Part shown: positions 26,065 to 35,121 of the stretch, piece by piece | Position numbering within the stretch: position 1 is the stretch's first letter | How the letters are laid out: each line of letters starts with the position of its first letter | Assembly (NCBI GenBank): GCA_964396595.1 | Contig: CAYNFR010000010.1 | Coordinates: 1 to 64,000, forward strand | Source of the DNA: CAYNFR01 sp964396595 | GTDB lineage: Bacteria; Bacteroidota; Bacteroidia; Chitinophagales; Saprospiraceae | Reading direction: 5' to 3' | DNA length: 64,000 nucleotides | Position numbers and translations under genes: made by a program | Notes under the pieces: model-generated | Database searches by the model: none | What the model was told of the DNA's origin: nothing | The model's input: only the letters and a program-made list of their open reading frames with translations

Positions 26065-26353
26065 AGACAGCTAATTTTATTACATATCTCTCTCATTTTT
26101 AAAGAAGCCATGACAAATGCCATTCGTCATTCAAAAGCAATACAGGTGGCTCTTATCATTCAATTCATCACCAAGTCGAGCGTCTTAATTCGTTTCTGTG
26201 ATAACGGGCAAGTTTTTGATATGAACACAAAGGCTTATGCCAAAGGCATCAGCTTTATGCATGACAGAGCTACATTTCTAAACGGCCAACTAACCATAAT
26301 ATAGCGCAGAAGGCGTCATAACAACCGTGGACTTAATCTTGTCTATCGCTTAA
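26053..26353 (+). pseudogene. Remnant of a NarL-type sensor histidine kinase (HATPase end only)
   Basis: Translation from 26053 gives HISLIFKEAMTNAIRHSKA, the N-box of a HisKA_3/HATPase kinase as found in Bacteroidota, followed by FCDNGQ (G1 box) and the GISFMHDRA region. After NGQLTI a one-base shift at about 26300-26303 continues as SAEGVITTVDLILSIA and stops at 26351-26353, the normal end of such a kinase. An in-frame stop at 26050-26052 and no dimerisation domain upstream show that the N-terminal part is gone. The gene is therefore truncated and frameshifted. Confidence 0.75.
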
Positions 26354-26396
26354 ATTAGGTATAGGAAGTCTGTTGTGAAAACATTCAATTTGTAAA

Positions 26397-27044
26397 TTGA
26401 CACTCCCATATACTGCTCTGACGGTTTTAAAAAAATCCATATATGACGATAATGCATTCTTGCGTCATGCCTTGGCTAGCCTCATCGCCGCGCAAGATGA
26501 CATAATGCTGGCAGGTGTTTATGATCATTGCCTTTGTGTACAAGAGGAGATACTCGCTGATGATCCAGACATCGTCTTGATGGACATTAGCTTGCCCGGT
26601 CTTTCGGGCTTATCGGGTATGCAGGCCATTAAAAAAGTAAGGGTGCATACGGATGTCATTATTATAACCGTTTTTGCTGACGATGAAATTCTCTTTGATG
26701 CACTCTGCAAAGGAGCGTCAGGCTACCTTCTGAAAGATCATTCGATGGATGTCATATTGTAAGGGTTACGCGAAGTAACTAAGGGATTAACACCCATGAG
26801 CCCTAGTATTGCTCGACGTGAGATGGCTCATTTTAGAAAACCCATTTCTATCAATGAAGCCACAGACCTTTCACCACGCGAAAAAGAAATCCTAAATGAA
26901 TTAGCCCAAGGAAATAGTGCCAAAATCGTCGCGCAAAAGTTAATACTCAGCGATCATACTGTCCGTTCTCATATTAAAAACATCTATACCAAGCTCAATG
27001 TCAATTCCACTACGGGTGCTAATAACAAAATCTACCTGAAATAA
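26397..27044 (+). pseudogene. Broken LuxR/NarL-family response regulator
   Basis: The first part has the receiver pattern SIYDDNAFLRHALASLI, the phosphorylation Asp in IVLMDISLPG and the Lys in GYLLKDHS. A TAA at 26760-26762 interrupts it. The same frame then continues GLREVTKGLTPMSPSIARR and a LuxR helix-turn-helix (LSPREKEILNELAQGNSAKIVAQKL, HTVRSHIKNIYTKL) to 27044. The missing codon would normally be Glu or Gln, one base away from TAA. No ATG is placed correctly for the receiver domain, only a TTG. It lies 43 bases after the kinase remnant, so the pair was once a two-component system. Confidence 0.8.
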
Positions 27045-27068
27045 CCCATAGACCTGACGGCATCGTTG

Positions 27069-28007
27069 CTAATCAGTGCTCCCCTTAAAGGCCGCCATCC
27101 ATGCTGACACAATATCCGGCCACATGCCCAATCTTCCTTTGCCGATGGCCAAGCTATACCCGTGTCCGCCATATGGAAAGATATGCATTTCGCTTGGCAC
27201 ACCAGCTTTGTGAAGTGATCGATAATAGATCAGACTATTATGGATTGGTACGGCAAGATCATCACCGCTATGGATAAGGATGGTGGGGGGGGTGTCCGCA
27301 TTTACATGATCTTCGTTCGAAAAAAAATCGATCCATTCTGCCGCAGGATTCTCTCCAATCAAATTTGTCCGCGACCCACCATGGGTGACACCTTCTTTAA
27401 AGCTAATAACGGGATAAAGCAATATTGAAAAATCGGGCCTTGCCGATAGCGCATCATGATCATCATTTGGAGGATAGGATTCATAATCATAATGCACCGA
27501 TAGACTCGAAGCCAGATGCCCACCAGCCGAAAAGCCCATAATCCCAATTCTCGACGGGTCAATATTCCACTCTTCGGCATGTCCTCGTATTAGACGCATA
27601 GCTCTTTGCGCATCCATAAGCGGGGTAAGATGGGATTGATCTTGGAATTCTTTTAAAGGTAACCGGTACTTGAGAACGATAGCGGCGATCCCTTTGCTAT
27701 TGAGCCACTTGGCGATATCTGATCCTTCCCAATCATAGGCTAGCACACCATATCCGCCCCCAGGACATACGACTACCGCCTGACGAGTAGCATGATTAGG
27801 CGCAGGTAGATAGACATCGATAGCTGGTACTCTGACCTTACTAATGATTAAGATGCCCGCATGGCGATGCTCTTCTTCATGTACTATTCCCTTGTCATTA
27901 GGTGCTATATCCCCCCATAGCTTTAAATGGGCATCTTGCGCAGTTAAAAAACCCGATGTGGTCATTGCAAATATTATTAGACCTATTGTACTAACAACTT
28001 TCTCCAT
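27069..28007 (-). CDS. Alpha/beta hydrolase, Aes/BD-FAE esterase type, secreted
   Basis: A signal peptide (1-23, ending TAQ) is followed by a 290-residue esterase domain. The oxyanion region is CPGGGYGVLAYDWEG, where HGG is replaced by CPGGGY as in BD-FAE and many Bacteroidota xylan-esterase-like proteins. The nucleophile is in GFSAGGHLASS (about residues 160-170), the acid in HSGDDLAVP, and the His in YGGHGYS. It probably deacylates carbohydrate esters in the periplasm. It stands alone, convergent with the broken regulator. Confidence 0.86.
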   Translation of the reverse strand: MEKVVSTIGLIIFAMTTSGFLTAQDAHLKLWGDIAPNDKGIVHEEEHRHAGILIISKVRVPAIDVYLPAPNHATRQAVVVCPGGGYGVLAYDWEGSDIAKWLNSKGIAAIVLKYRLPLKEFQDQSHLTPLMDAQRAMRLIRGHAEEWNIDPSRIGIMGFSAGGHLASSLSVHYDYESYPPNDDHDALSARPDFSILLYPVISFKEGVTHGGSRTNLIGENPAAEWIDFFSNEDHVNADTPPTILIHSGDDLAVPIHNSLIYYRSLHKAGVPSEMHIFPYGGHGYSLAIGKGRLGMWPDIVSAWMAAFKGSTD

Positions 28008-28021
28008 TTCTCTTTTTACGC

Positions 28022-28029
28022 TAAAGTTA
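28022..28029 (-). promoter_or_regulatory. Possible promoter -7 box (TAACTTTA, minus strand)
   Basis: This differs from TAnnTTTG only in the last base and sits 14 bases before the esterase ATG, which would give a very short leader. The call rests on position and sequence. Confidence 0.3.
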
Positions 28030-28104
28030 ATGGTGATGTGCTTATTAAGCGCAATTTACTCTGCAGATGCTATGTACTATTTGGTGTTTGGCCATTTTTG
28101 CGCG

Positions 28105-30183
28105 TCAATTTTTAATACACCTCACTGAAAAGCCCGGTTGCAAATTTTCACTTGATTGACGAATCACCTCTCCACTATCATAGGACATCTTTCTATAAAA
28201 AGCATTAATGCTACTCCCTTTTGAGGATGTCCACCAATAACCAAAGAACCATAAGTCATTTTGCGCAACCCCATTCTTGTTAATTGAGCCCCCAGGTTCT
28301 GCTCCGAAGTTGACAGAATTTGTTGCTTCGGTATTTGGGTCTTCCCATATACCCGTCATAGCTTGTCGTGTACCTGTTGATTTTAAGAATCCACCAGCCA
28401 CAGAGCTTTGCACACCTAAAGTATCTATATTAATGGTTGTCGGATCCAAAAAATCCACTATTTCAGTCCAATTAAAGTCGCTCGCTACAACCCAGCCAGC
28501 CGGACATAGGCCACGTGAGTTATCTACGGCATGAAAATTATACAGTTTACCTGTTGTGTCATTCAAAGTAGCGTCTAGATTGTAGTAACTCCATGCCCCT
28601 GTTGTGTTTAACTCCCACCCGCTTGGCTGCGCCACTGAGTCTATCATAGTGCCATCTTGATATCGTGTCGTTCTGAGGTTTTCTAACATCCAGTATGTCC
28701 CATTAATTTTACCTATTTTATAATAATTGCCGTCGATATCTGCTATACTGTCTATACCTAGACTCTGCTCTAATCGAAATATTAAATCGACAATTCTCTT
28801 CTCTTTTTGGTCAACATAAAATTTCGTCGCCGCATCTTGAGAGCTACTCGGATCTAGGAGATCTGTAATTGTCAACATATTGGCAGAATTGCCATGTGTC
28901 AATACATTAGCGAGCGATTGCAACTCATTACTGCTACTTGTATCTATCCTAACACTCCCACCACCCAAACTAAGCTTTAAACTATCTTGCTCCAATGTCA
29001 AAACTTGTATTTCGTTAGTTGCGCTTTCATCTAGACCTGCTGCACTTGATAGATAGCCCGATGATCTAATCGCGGCAATACTGTCTCTTAATTCCTGCTT
29101 GTCATTATAGCTGCTCAGGTCTACCTTTTGCGCCGGCACATTATCTTTCGCTAAGGATAGGTACAACATGTCGTTGATAATCAAAAAAGAATCTATGTCC
29201 TGAATTTCGTTAGTCACATCTCCATCCAACTCCACAAAACTGATCAAATAGCCGGTAGCTCTTATGCTGGCAATGCTATCTTGAAGAGCACCTAAATTAT
29301 TATATTGACTGAGATCGATAGACTGAACATCGACACCATCATTGAGCAGCGAAATGCGCAACTGGTTATTGACAAGTTCGAAAGTATCAAGGCGCTGCAG
29401 CTCATTAGTCGGATCTCCATCTTGCTCTTGAAAACTGGTAAGATAACCTATACTTCTGATTTGTGTCATGCTATCAGTCAGCGCCTGCAAATCGTTGTAT
29501 TTACTTAAATCAACGGATAGGTAATTCATGTGATCACCGAACATCGAGATGCGAAGCTCATTACCATAGAGTTGAAATGTATCTATGTATTGTAATTCAT
29601 TCGTCGGATCTCCATCTTGCTCTTGAAAACTGGTAAGATAACCTATACTTCTGATTTGTGTCATGCTATCAGTCAGCGCCTGCAAATCGTTGTATTTACT
29701 TAAATCAACGGATAGGTAATTCATGTGATCACCGAACATCGAGATGCGAAGCTCATTACCATAGAGTTGAAATGTATCTATGTATTGTAATTCATTCGTC
29801 GGATCTCCATCTTGCTCGATGAATGAAGTAAGGTAGCCAGCAGATCGAATCGACACCATACTGTCACGAAGCGCCTGTAAATTATCATAAGCGGATAGAT
29901 TGACTGATCTTGCCGCCATTTTGTCACCAACCAAAGAAATGAGCAGTGTATTATTTACGATCATAAGTGTATCGATCTCAGGAGGGGGTGCTTGGGTGAG
30001 CGGAGCCAATACCTTGAAGCCAATGGTGCTGTCGGATTTCCAGACTAACAGGCTATCGCTTGAGGAAGAATCGATAGCATTTAGTCGAAGACTGCCATCT
30101 AGTTCGACGGTGTTATTTTGTCCATGCGCCATACCTGAATAAATAAAAAAGGCTATCAGAATAGGGTATATGCTGTTGTTCAT
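28105..30183 (-). CDS. Repeat protein with C-terminal FISUMP domain, secreted
   Basis: A signal peptide (1-21) precedes 692 residues in three parts. Residues about 70-394 are five 65-residue repeats with consensus IDTF.I..N.LrISl.gD......vDLS.Yn.lqaL.DSi..IRs.GYLtSF.E.DGDpTNElQ. A linker (about 395-475) contains ITDLLDPSSSQDAATKFYVD, found in tail-fibre-like and cell-surface proteins. Residues about 478-692 are a FISUMP domain (YWMLENLRTTRYQDGT, GRLYN-like GKLYNFHAVDN, LCPAGWVVAS, GFSVRCIKN). FISUMP proteins are outer-surface lectin-like proteins of Bacteroidota and Fibrobacter. Repeats 2 and 3 are identical in DNA, so copy number may change. Confidence 0.85.
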   Translation of the reverse strand: MNNSIYPILIAFFIYSGMAHGQNNTVELDGSLRLNAIDSSSSDSLLVWKSDSTIGFKVLAPLTQAPPPEIDTLMIVNNTLLISLVGDKMAARSVNLSAYDNLQALRDSMVSIRSAGYLTSFIEQDGDPTNELQYIDTFQLYGNELRISMFGDHMNYLSVDLSKYNDLQALTDSMTQIRSIGYLTSFQEQDGDPTNELQYIDTFQLYGNELRISMFGDHMNYLSVDLSKYNDLQALTDSMTQIRSIGYLTSFQEQDGDPTNELQRLDTFELVNNQLRISLLNDGVDVQSIDLSQYNNLGALQDSIASIRATGYLISFVELDGDVTNEIQDIDSFLIINDMLYLSLAKDNVPAQKVDLSSYNDKQELRDSIAAIRSSGYLSSAAGLDESATNEIQVLTLEQDSLKLSLGGGSVRIDTSSSNELQSLANVLTHGNSANMLTITDLLDPSSSQDAATKFYVDQKEKRIVDLIFRLEQSLGIDSIADIDGNYYKIGKINGTYWMLENLRTTRYQDGTMIDSVAQPSGWELNTTGAWSYYNLDATLNDTTGKLYNFHAVDNSRGLCPAGWVVASDFNWTEIVDFLDPTTINIDTLGVQSSVAGGFLKSTGTRQAMTGIWEDPNTEATNSVNFGAEPGGSINKNGVAQNDLWFFGYWWTSSKGSSINAFYRKMSYDSGEVIRQSSENLQPGFSVRCIKN
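29411..29817. repeat. Perfect 195-base tandem duplication within the FISUMP gene
   Basis: Bases 29411-29605 and 29606-29800 are identical by direct comparison, and identity runs on for about 17 bases into the next unit, where the sequence diverges. Flanking repeats match only at the protein level, so this duplication is recent. Confidence 0.93.
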
Positions 30184-30219
30184 ATCTATGGATTAATCTC
30201 AATTGTGATCAAGTAATGG

Positions 30220-30227
30220 CAAAGTTA
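30220..30227 (-). promoter_or_regulatory. Bacteroidota-type promoter -7 box (TAACTTTG, minus strand)
   Basis: The plus-strand CAAAGTTA is an exact TAnnTTTG on the minus strand, 36 bases before the ATG of the FISUMP protein. No clear TTTG is at the usual -33 distance. Confidence 0.5.
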
Positions 30228-30330
30228 GGCCACACGAAACTCTCAGAAATCACCCAAAAAGGGGGTTTTGACAAAAGTTTTAATGCATGCTAAATAGAAC
30301 TCCTCCAACGCCAAATGGACTCGAAGTATC

Positions 30331-31122
30331 TTATATCCCAAGAATAATATTGACCAAATCACCCAATTCTTCGGGTTGTTCAAAAGGTATGAGATGCCCT
30401 ACTTTGTCCATTTGAACAAAAGTGGCATTTGAAGTCGTAGTTTGAATTTGAGCCCATCCGAGATCGTCGATGACATCCGAATATTGAGCACGGATAATAG
30501 TGAGTGGCACTTTATTTTTTGGCAAAAGCGGCCATAGATCCGGTGGCGAGGCATAAACTCTGGCTTCCCATTCACGTGAATAGGAAAGGGTAAGCTGCTC
30601 TTTATTCATTTTAAATCCATATTTCAAAAAATCTTCAAAAACATCCGGATCAAATCGCTTAAATAGCTTCTTTGCTCCTAGGTGATCGATAACAGCCTGT
30701 TTGTTATTCCAAATATCGCGACGATTTGCCGCAATCTTGACAATAGGTATATACTTTTTTTTTAGGGCATAAGGCAACCAAGAAACACCCCGTGATTTGT
30801 TTAAGCGCAAAATAACTGGGTCTATCAAAATGAGTTGAGAAAACAGATCGGGTCGCTTGAGTGAAGCCAACCAAGAGGTAACGCCACCGAGGGAATGTCC
30901 TATGCCGATGACGTTCTTTAAACCCTTCATGTCCATATACAAGATCAAATCCTCAGCAAATTGATGCCATGTTTTAAATGCGCTCGGGTCACTTTTTGGC
31001 CAAAGCGGACGCAGGTAGGGAGTATGAATTTCTTTTGACCGTAGAAGGCCCAGAAACTTGCCATAGCACCCAGGCGCATAAGCATTCGCATGGACGAATT
31101 GTATGGGCTGTGGTTCGCTCAA
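30331..31122 (-). CDS. Alpha/beta hydrolase
   Basis: The 263-residue hydrolase has an N-terminal FVHANAYAPGCYGKFL, the nucleophile elbow GIGHSLGGVTSW (about 70-81) and a C-terminal VGHLIPFEQPEEL with the catalytic His. The oxyanion-loop sequence differs from the common HGxP. The start must be TTG at 31122, since no ATG fits, and this TTG lies in the same reading frame as the upstream TesA-like gene, separated by its TAA and three codons. The substrate is unknown. Cotranscription with the TesA-like gene is likely. Confidence 0.85.
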   Translation of the reverse strand: MSEPQPIQFVHANAYAPGCYGKFLGLLRSKEIHTPYLRPLWPKSDPSAFKTWHQFAEDLILYMDMKGLKNVIGIGHSLGGVTSWLASLKRPDLFSQLILIDPVILRLNKSRGVSWLPYALKKKYIPIVKIAANRRDIWNNKQAVIDHLGAKKLFKRFDPDVFEDFLKYGFKMNKEQLTLSYSREWEARVYASPPDLWPLLPKNKVPLTIIRAQYSDVIDDLGWAQIQTTTSNATFVQMDKVGHLIPFEQPEELGDLVNIILGI

Positions 31123-31131
31123 AGATGATAA

Positions 31132-31839
31132 TTAATTCGTTAGTAAATCAGCGAGCACGCGCCACACATTTTCTTTGACGATGTGCTGCCCTATGGCATT
31201 TGGATGCTTGCCATCCGATAAATTTAGATCCGGAATGCCTGCCACCCCATCCAATAGAAAAGGAATTAAAGTCGCTTGATAATCTCGCGCGATCTTGTTA
31301 AAAATACCCCTGAATTCTTGCATATACTTTTGACCCATATTAGGCGCCGCCTCCATACCAGCAATCACCAATCGCGCATCGGGACTTTTACTTTTAACTA
31401 CATCAAGTATCTCGCGGAGATTCTTTTCTGTTTCGATTATATCTAGACCTCGCAACATGTCATTGGCCCCCAGCTCTAACACAAAAATATCCACCTGCTC
31501 ACGCATTACCCAGTCGATGCGATTCTTCCCCCCCGATGTTGTCTCCCCACTAAGACCGGCATTGATGACGATGTAAGGCAATCCAAGTGAGTCGATGCGA
31601 TCTTGAATAAGCGACGGAAATGATTCTTCTTCATTTAATCCATAGCCAGCCGTCAGACTATTGCCATAAAAAAGAATGGACTTGCGTGCTTTCGTAGAAT
31701 TATTGGATGGGTTAGTCGTTATTGATTCTGCAATGTTAGTAGTCTCTGCAACTTGTAAGCTATTAGGTGGTTTATCTTTGCATGCCGTCAGCACCAAGGC
31801 TATGACGAAGAGTAATGTCGTTAATCTCAAGCTATTCAC
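31132..31839 (-). CDS. tesA: TesA-like arylesterase / lysophospholipase (SGNH hydrolase), lipoprotein
   Basis: Starting at GTG 31839 gives 235 residues with a lipoprotein signal ending LTAC. SGNH blocks are clear: FYGNSLTAGYGL (nucleophile Ser), INAGLSGETTSGG (Gly), LELGANDMLRG (Asn) and DGKHPNAIGQ (Asp and His). TesA-type enzymes hydrolyse acyl thioesters, aryl esters and lysophospholipids in the periplasm. A longer TTG-start form from 31884 would overlap the divergent ABC gene and lacks a clean signal, so the GTG is preferred. It faces a YbbA-like ATPase gene with 13 bases between starts, the same arrangement as E. coli tesA and ybbAP. Confidence 0.87.
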   Translation of the reverse strand: MNSLRLTTLLFVIALVLTACKDKPPNSLQVAETTNIAESITTNPSNNSTKARKSILFYGNSLTAGYGLNEEESFPSLIQDRIDSLGLPYIVINAGLSGETTSGGKNRIDWVMREQVDIFVLELGANDMLRGLDIIETEKNLREILDVVKSKSPDARLVIAGMEAAPNMGQKYMQEFRGIFNKIARDYQATLIPFLLDGVAGIPDLNLSDGKHPNAIGQHIVKENVWRVLADLLTN

Positions 31840-31852
31840 ACAATAAATTTCG

Positions 31853-32563
31853 ATGAGTTCTACCAAATCAATTCTCCAAGTCAAAGGTATCTATAAGTCC
31901 TATAAAAGTGGCGAAAAACTCTTGACTGTGGTCAATGATATTAGCTTTAACATACACGAAGGGGAAACAGTTGCTATTGTGGGTCCTTCCGGGAGTGGTA
32001 AAACCACCTTATTAGGTCTGTGCGCGGGTCTGGACAATCCTACTGACGGCCAAGTGACCATTTATGATAAAGAGATAAGTTCTCTCAGTGAAAACGAAAA
32101 AGCAGCCGTTCGCAATGAATACGTCGGATTTGTATTCCAGAATTTTCAGCTGATTCCCACTCTCACGGCACTTGAAAACGTTATGGTACCGCTCGAACTT
32201 AGAGGTCGATCCAAGGAAGCTAAAACACGCGCCTTAGAGCTGCTTCGGCGCGTAGGGCTGGCTGACAGAGCTAATCACTACCCTACCCAGTTATCTGGTG
32301 GGGAGCAACAACGCATCTCTCTTGCACGCGCATTCTGCAATGAACCCAAGCTCTTGTTCGCAGACGAGCCTACGGGCAATCTGGATGGTGACACTAGTGA
32401 AAGTATCGAAAAACTATTGTTTGAGCTCAATGAAGAGAAAGGCACCACACTAGTTATTGTGACTCATGATCTGGAACTGGCACGAAAAACAGGACGGATC
32501 ATTCAATTAAAATCCGGTAAAGTGATTTCAGATACACACACCCTGACGCATACTGAGGCATGA
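31853..32563 (+). CDS. ybbA: YbbA/LolD-type ABC transporter ATP-binding protein
   Basis: This 236-residue nucleotide-binding subunit has Walker A GPSGSGKTT (K50), Q-loop FVFQNFQLIPTL, signature LSGGEQQRISLARA, Walker B LLFADEPTGNLDGDT and H-loop VTHDLEL. The sequence type (MacB/LolD family, DEPTGNLD) pairs with FtsX-like permeases. It overlaps the 843-residue permease by four bases (ATGA). The partnership with the divergent TesA-like gene suggests a role in envelope lipid handling, as proposed for E. coli YbbAP-TesA. Confidence 0.92.
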   Translation: MSSTKSILQVKGIYKSYKSGEKLLTVVNDISFNIHEGETVAIVGPSGSGKTTLLGLCAGLDNPTDGQVTIYDKEISSLSENEKAAVRNEYVGFVFQNFQLIPTLTALENVMVPLELRGRSKEAKTRALELLRRVGLADRANHYPTQLSGGEQQRISLARAFCNEPKLLFADEPTGNLDGDTSESIEKLLFELNEEKGTTLVIVTHDLELARKTGRIIQLKSGKVISDTHTLTHTEA

Positions 32564-35091
32564 AGAATAACTGGTCTTATATTCGTCGGGTAGCGGTAAA
32601 TGATGCCCGAAAGGATTTGCGAAAACTATTGATGTTCGTATCTTCTATTATCCTAGGTATAGCTGCCTTGGTGGCTATAAACTCCTTCAATTATAATCTA
32701 ATACGAGATATTGATCAGCAAGCTGCTGGACTGCTGGGAGCTGATCTTGTCATATCCGACAATAAGGCTATTAATTCCGAATTACTTCGCATAGCAGATT
32801 CGATACCGGGAGATAAAGCTTCTCAATTATCACTATTTTCTATGTCGTTTCTCCCACGACAAGAAGCAACGCAGTTCGTCAGTCTGAAGGCGCTCAGGGG
32901 AGGATTCCCATTTTATGGTAAGTTGATAACAGAACCTATTGAGGCTGCTACTCGTTTTAGAGAAAATCCTTCAGCCCTGGTCGAGTCGGGCATGATGATT
33001 CAATACGATCTTGAGGTGGGCGATAGCATCCGACTCGGTAATACAAGTTTTGTCATTAGCGGTAGCTTAAAAAATAGTTTTGGTGGCAATGCGATGGCCG
33101 GAACATTTGCCCCTGCTGTTTACATCAGTCAAGACTATATTGAAGAAACAGGGCTGATTCAACCGGGTAGTCTGATCGAATATGAATTCTATTATAAGAC
33201 CCCATCCTCTTTTGATGCGAATAAATGGCGCGAAGAACACAGAGAAACTTTCCGCAATGAAAGTGTCAGAATACAAACCATCGACAGCCGTAAAGAAGAG
33301 CTTAAAGTGGCATTTTCTAATCTCAATTACTTTCTTAACCTAGTCGCTTTAGTATCATTAATCCTCGGCTGTATCGGCGTAGCCAGTAGTGTACTCATTT
33401 ATATCCGAACGAAGATAAACGCCATCGCCATATTCCGATGTCTGGGTATGAAAGGAGAAGAAGCGATGAGCATCTATTTTTTACAAATCATGATCCTGGG
33501 GATGGTCGGCGTGATCAAAGGAGTGATACTGGGTAGCTTAGTCCAAATGTACTTACCTGTGGTGTTTAAGGATTTTCTTCCTTATCAAGTAAACATGATC
33601 TTCTCTCCTAGAGCAGCGACAGAGGGATTTGTGATCGGCATGATTGTAACAGCCCTTTTTGTACTTAATCCATTACTATCTATCAGAAAAGTCAGTCCCT
33701 TGATGACCTTACGGGTTCAAGGGGAAACAAATGAAAATGCTAAAGACCCCATAAGGTGGTTAGTCAATACGGCTATAGTAATATCTGTTTTTCTATTCTT
33801 ATGGCGATTGACTGGTAGCTTGCGTAATGGCCTAATATTCACAGTGGTCATAGGTCTCGGGTTTCTGACCTTGTTTCTGGTATCTCGAATGATCATCGGT
33901 TTGATTAGAAAGTTTTTCCCTACTGGCTGGAGTTATGTATTCCGTCAAGGTCTTTCTAATCTCTATAGACCGCACAATCAGACGACGCTCTTGCTTTTGT
34001 CTATTGGTTTAGGCACCTCAATACTTACCTTGCTGTTTATCATCCAGGGATTAATACTTAAAAATGTTTCTTCTATGGAAGCGGGCAATCAGCCCAATGT
34101 GATACTGTATGGTATTGAGACAAATCAGAAAGATTCGCTTGCCGATATGGCTTTGAGTTATGATTTGCCGCTTATTCAGCAGGTGCCTATCATTACCATG
34201 AATATCGAAGCATGGAAGGGCAAAACAAAACAAGAATGGCTACGTGACAGTACCCGTACAGCTAACCGCTGGGCAATAAATAGAGAGGCACGTGTGACCT
34301 ATCGCGATACGATTAATGCAGATGAAAAACTTCTCCGCGGTCAGTACACCGGATATGTCCGACCGGGCGATAGTATTTTCGTTTCTGTAGCCGATACATG
34401 GGCGGAGGCACTGGATGTAGATCTCGGTGATGAGATAGTATGGAATGTTCAAGGGGCCCGGATTACTACTTATGTGGGCAGTATAAGAGAGATCAATTTC
34501 CGATCCATGCAGACCAGATTTTTTGTCTTGTTCCCTAGAGGTGTATTAGAACAAGCGCCACAGTTTCATGTGCTCGTTACAAAAACCCCTGACACGGAGA
34601 CAACGGCTAGATTTCGCAAAGCAGCCGTCAAAGCATTTCCAAATGTCTCAGTTGTTGACCTAGGAAGCATACTTGCTGCCCTCAATGAAATCCTGAAAAA
34701 AGTGACCTATGTCATCCAATTTATGGCGGGCTTCAGCATCTTGACCGGAATCATTGTTCTATTGAGTTCATTGCTGCTGAGTAAATATCAGCGTATAAGA
34801 GAGAGTGTATTATTGCGCACCATTGGGGCTACTTCACGCCAGATATTCATGATCAGTGCCACCGAGTATGCCATTCTGGGCTCACTATCGGCATTAACAG
34901 GCATAATCATCGCTATCATCGGCAGTTATTTTATAGCTACACGGCAGCTTGAGCTTGCCTTTCAGCTAAACTGGTGGCCTATCATTATCATTTTCTTGAT
35001 TGTCGTCTCTGTCACTATTCTGATAGGCCTATGGAATAGTCGCGATGTGATCACTAAGTCTCCATTGGAGATATTGCGGCAAGAGGTGTAG
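32560..35091 (+). CDS. ybbP: YbbP-like FtsX-domain ABC transporter permease
   Basis: The 843-residue permease has an N-terminal TM helix (about 20-42), a periplasmic domain, a three-helix FtsX domain (about 245-380), a central TM group (about 395-500), a second periplasmic domain (about 505-710) and a C-terminal FtsX domain (about 720-840). Conserved elements are AIFRCLGMKGEE and LLRTIGATSRQIF. The two-FtsX, about 800-residue architecture is that of YbbP/MacB-like mechanotransmission permeases. It probably works with the upstream ATPase to extract or move lipids or hydrophobic compounds in the periplasm. Confidence 0.88.
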   Translation: MKNNWSYIRRVAVNDARKDLRKLLMFVSSIILGIAALVAINSFNYNLIRDIDQQAAGLLGADLVISDNKAINSELLRIADSIPGDKASQLSLFSMSFLPRQEATQFVSLKALRGGFPFYGKLITEPIEAATRFRENPSALVESGMMIQYDLEVGDSIRLGNTSFVISGSLKNSFGGNAMAGTFAPAVYISQDYIEETGLIQPGSLIEYEFYYKTPSSFDANKWREEHRETFRNESVRIQTIDSRKEELKVAFSNLNYFLNLVALVSLILGCIGVASSVLIYIRTKINAIAIFRCLGMKGEEAMSIYFLQIMILGMVGVIKGVILGSLVQMYLPVVFKDFLPYQVNMIFSPRAATEGFVIGMIVTALFVLNPLLSIRKVSPLMTLRVQGETNENAKDPIRWLVNTAIVISVFLFLWRLTGSLRNGLIFTVVIGLGFLTLFLVSRMIIGLIRKFFPTGWSYVFRQGLSNLYRPHNQTTLLLLSIGLGTSILTLLFIIQGLILKNVSSMEAGNQPNVILYGIETNQKDSLADMALSYDLPLIQQVPIITMNIEAWKGKTKQEWLRDSTRTANRWAINREARVTYRDTINADEKLLRGQYTGYVRPGDSIFVSVADTWAEALDVDLGDEIVWNVQGARITTYVGSIREINFRSMQTRFFVLFPRGVLEQAPQFHVLVTKTPDTETTARFRKAAVKAFPNVSVVDLGSILAALNEILKKVTYVIQFMAGFSILTGIIVLLSSLLLSKYQRIRESVLLRTIGATSRQIFMISATEYAILGSLSALTGIIIAIIGSYFIATRQLELAFQLNWWPIIIIFLIVVSVTILIGLWNSRDVITKSPLEILRQEV

Positions 35092-35121
35092 GAAGATATG
35101 AGGGAATCGATCTGACGAGTA

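Noticed and set aside
29411..29817. CRISPR-like array
   Set aside because: The repeats are 195 bases, contiguous, in frame and coding. There are no short repeats with unique spacers.
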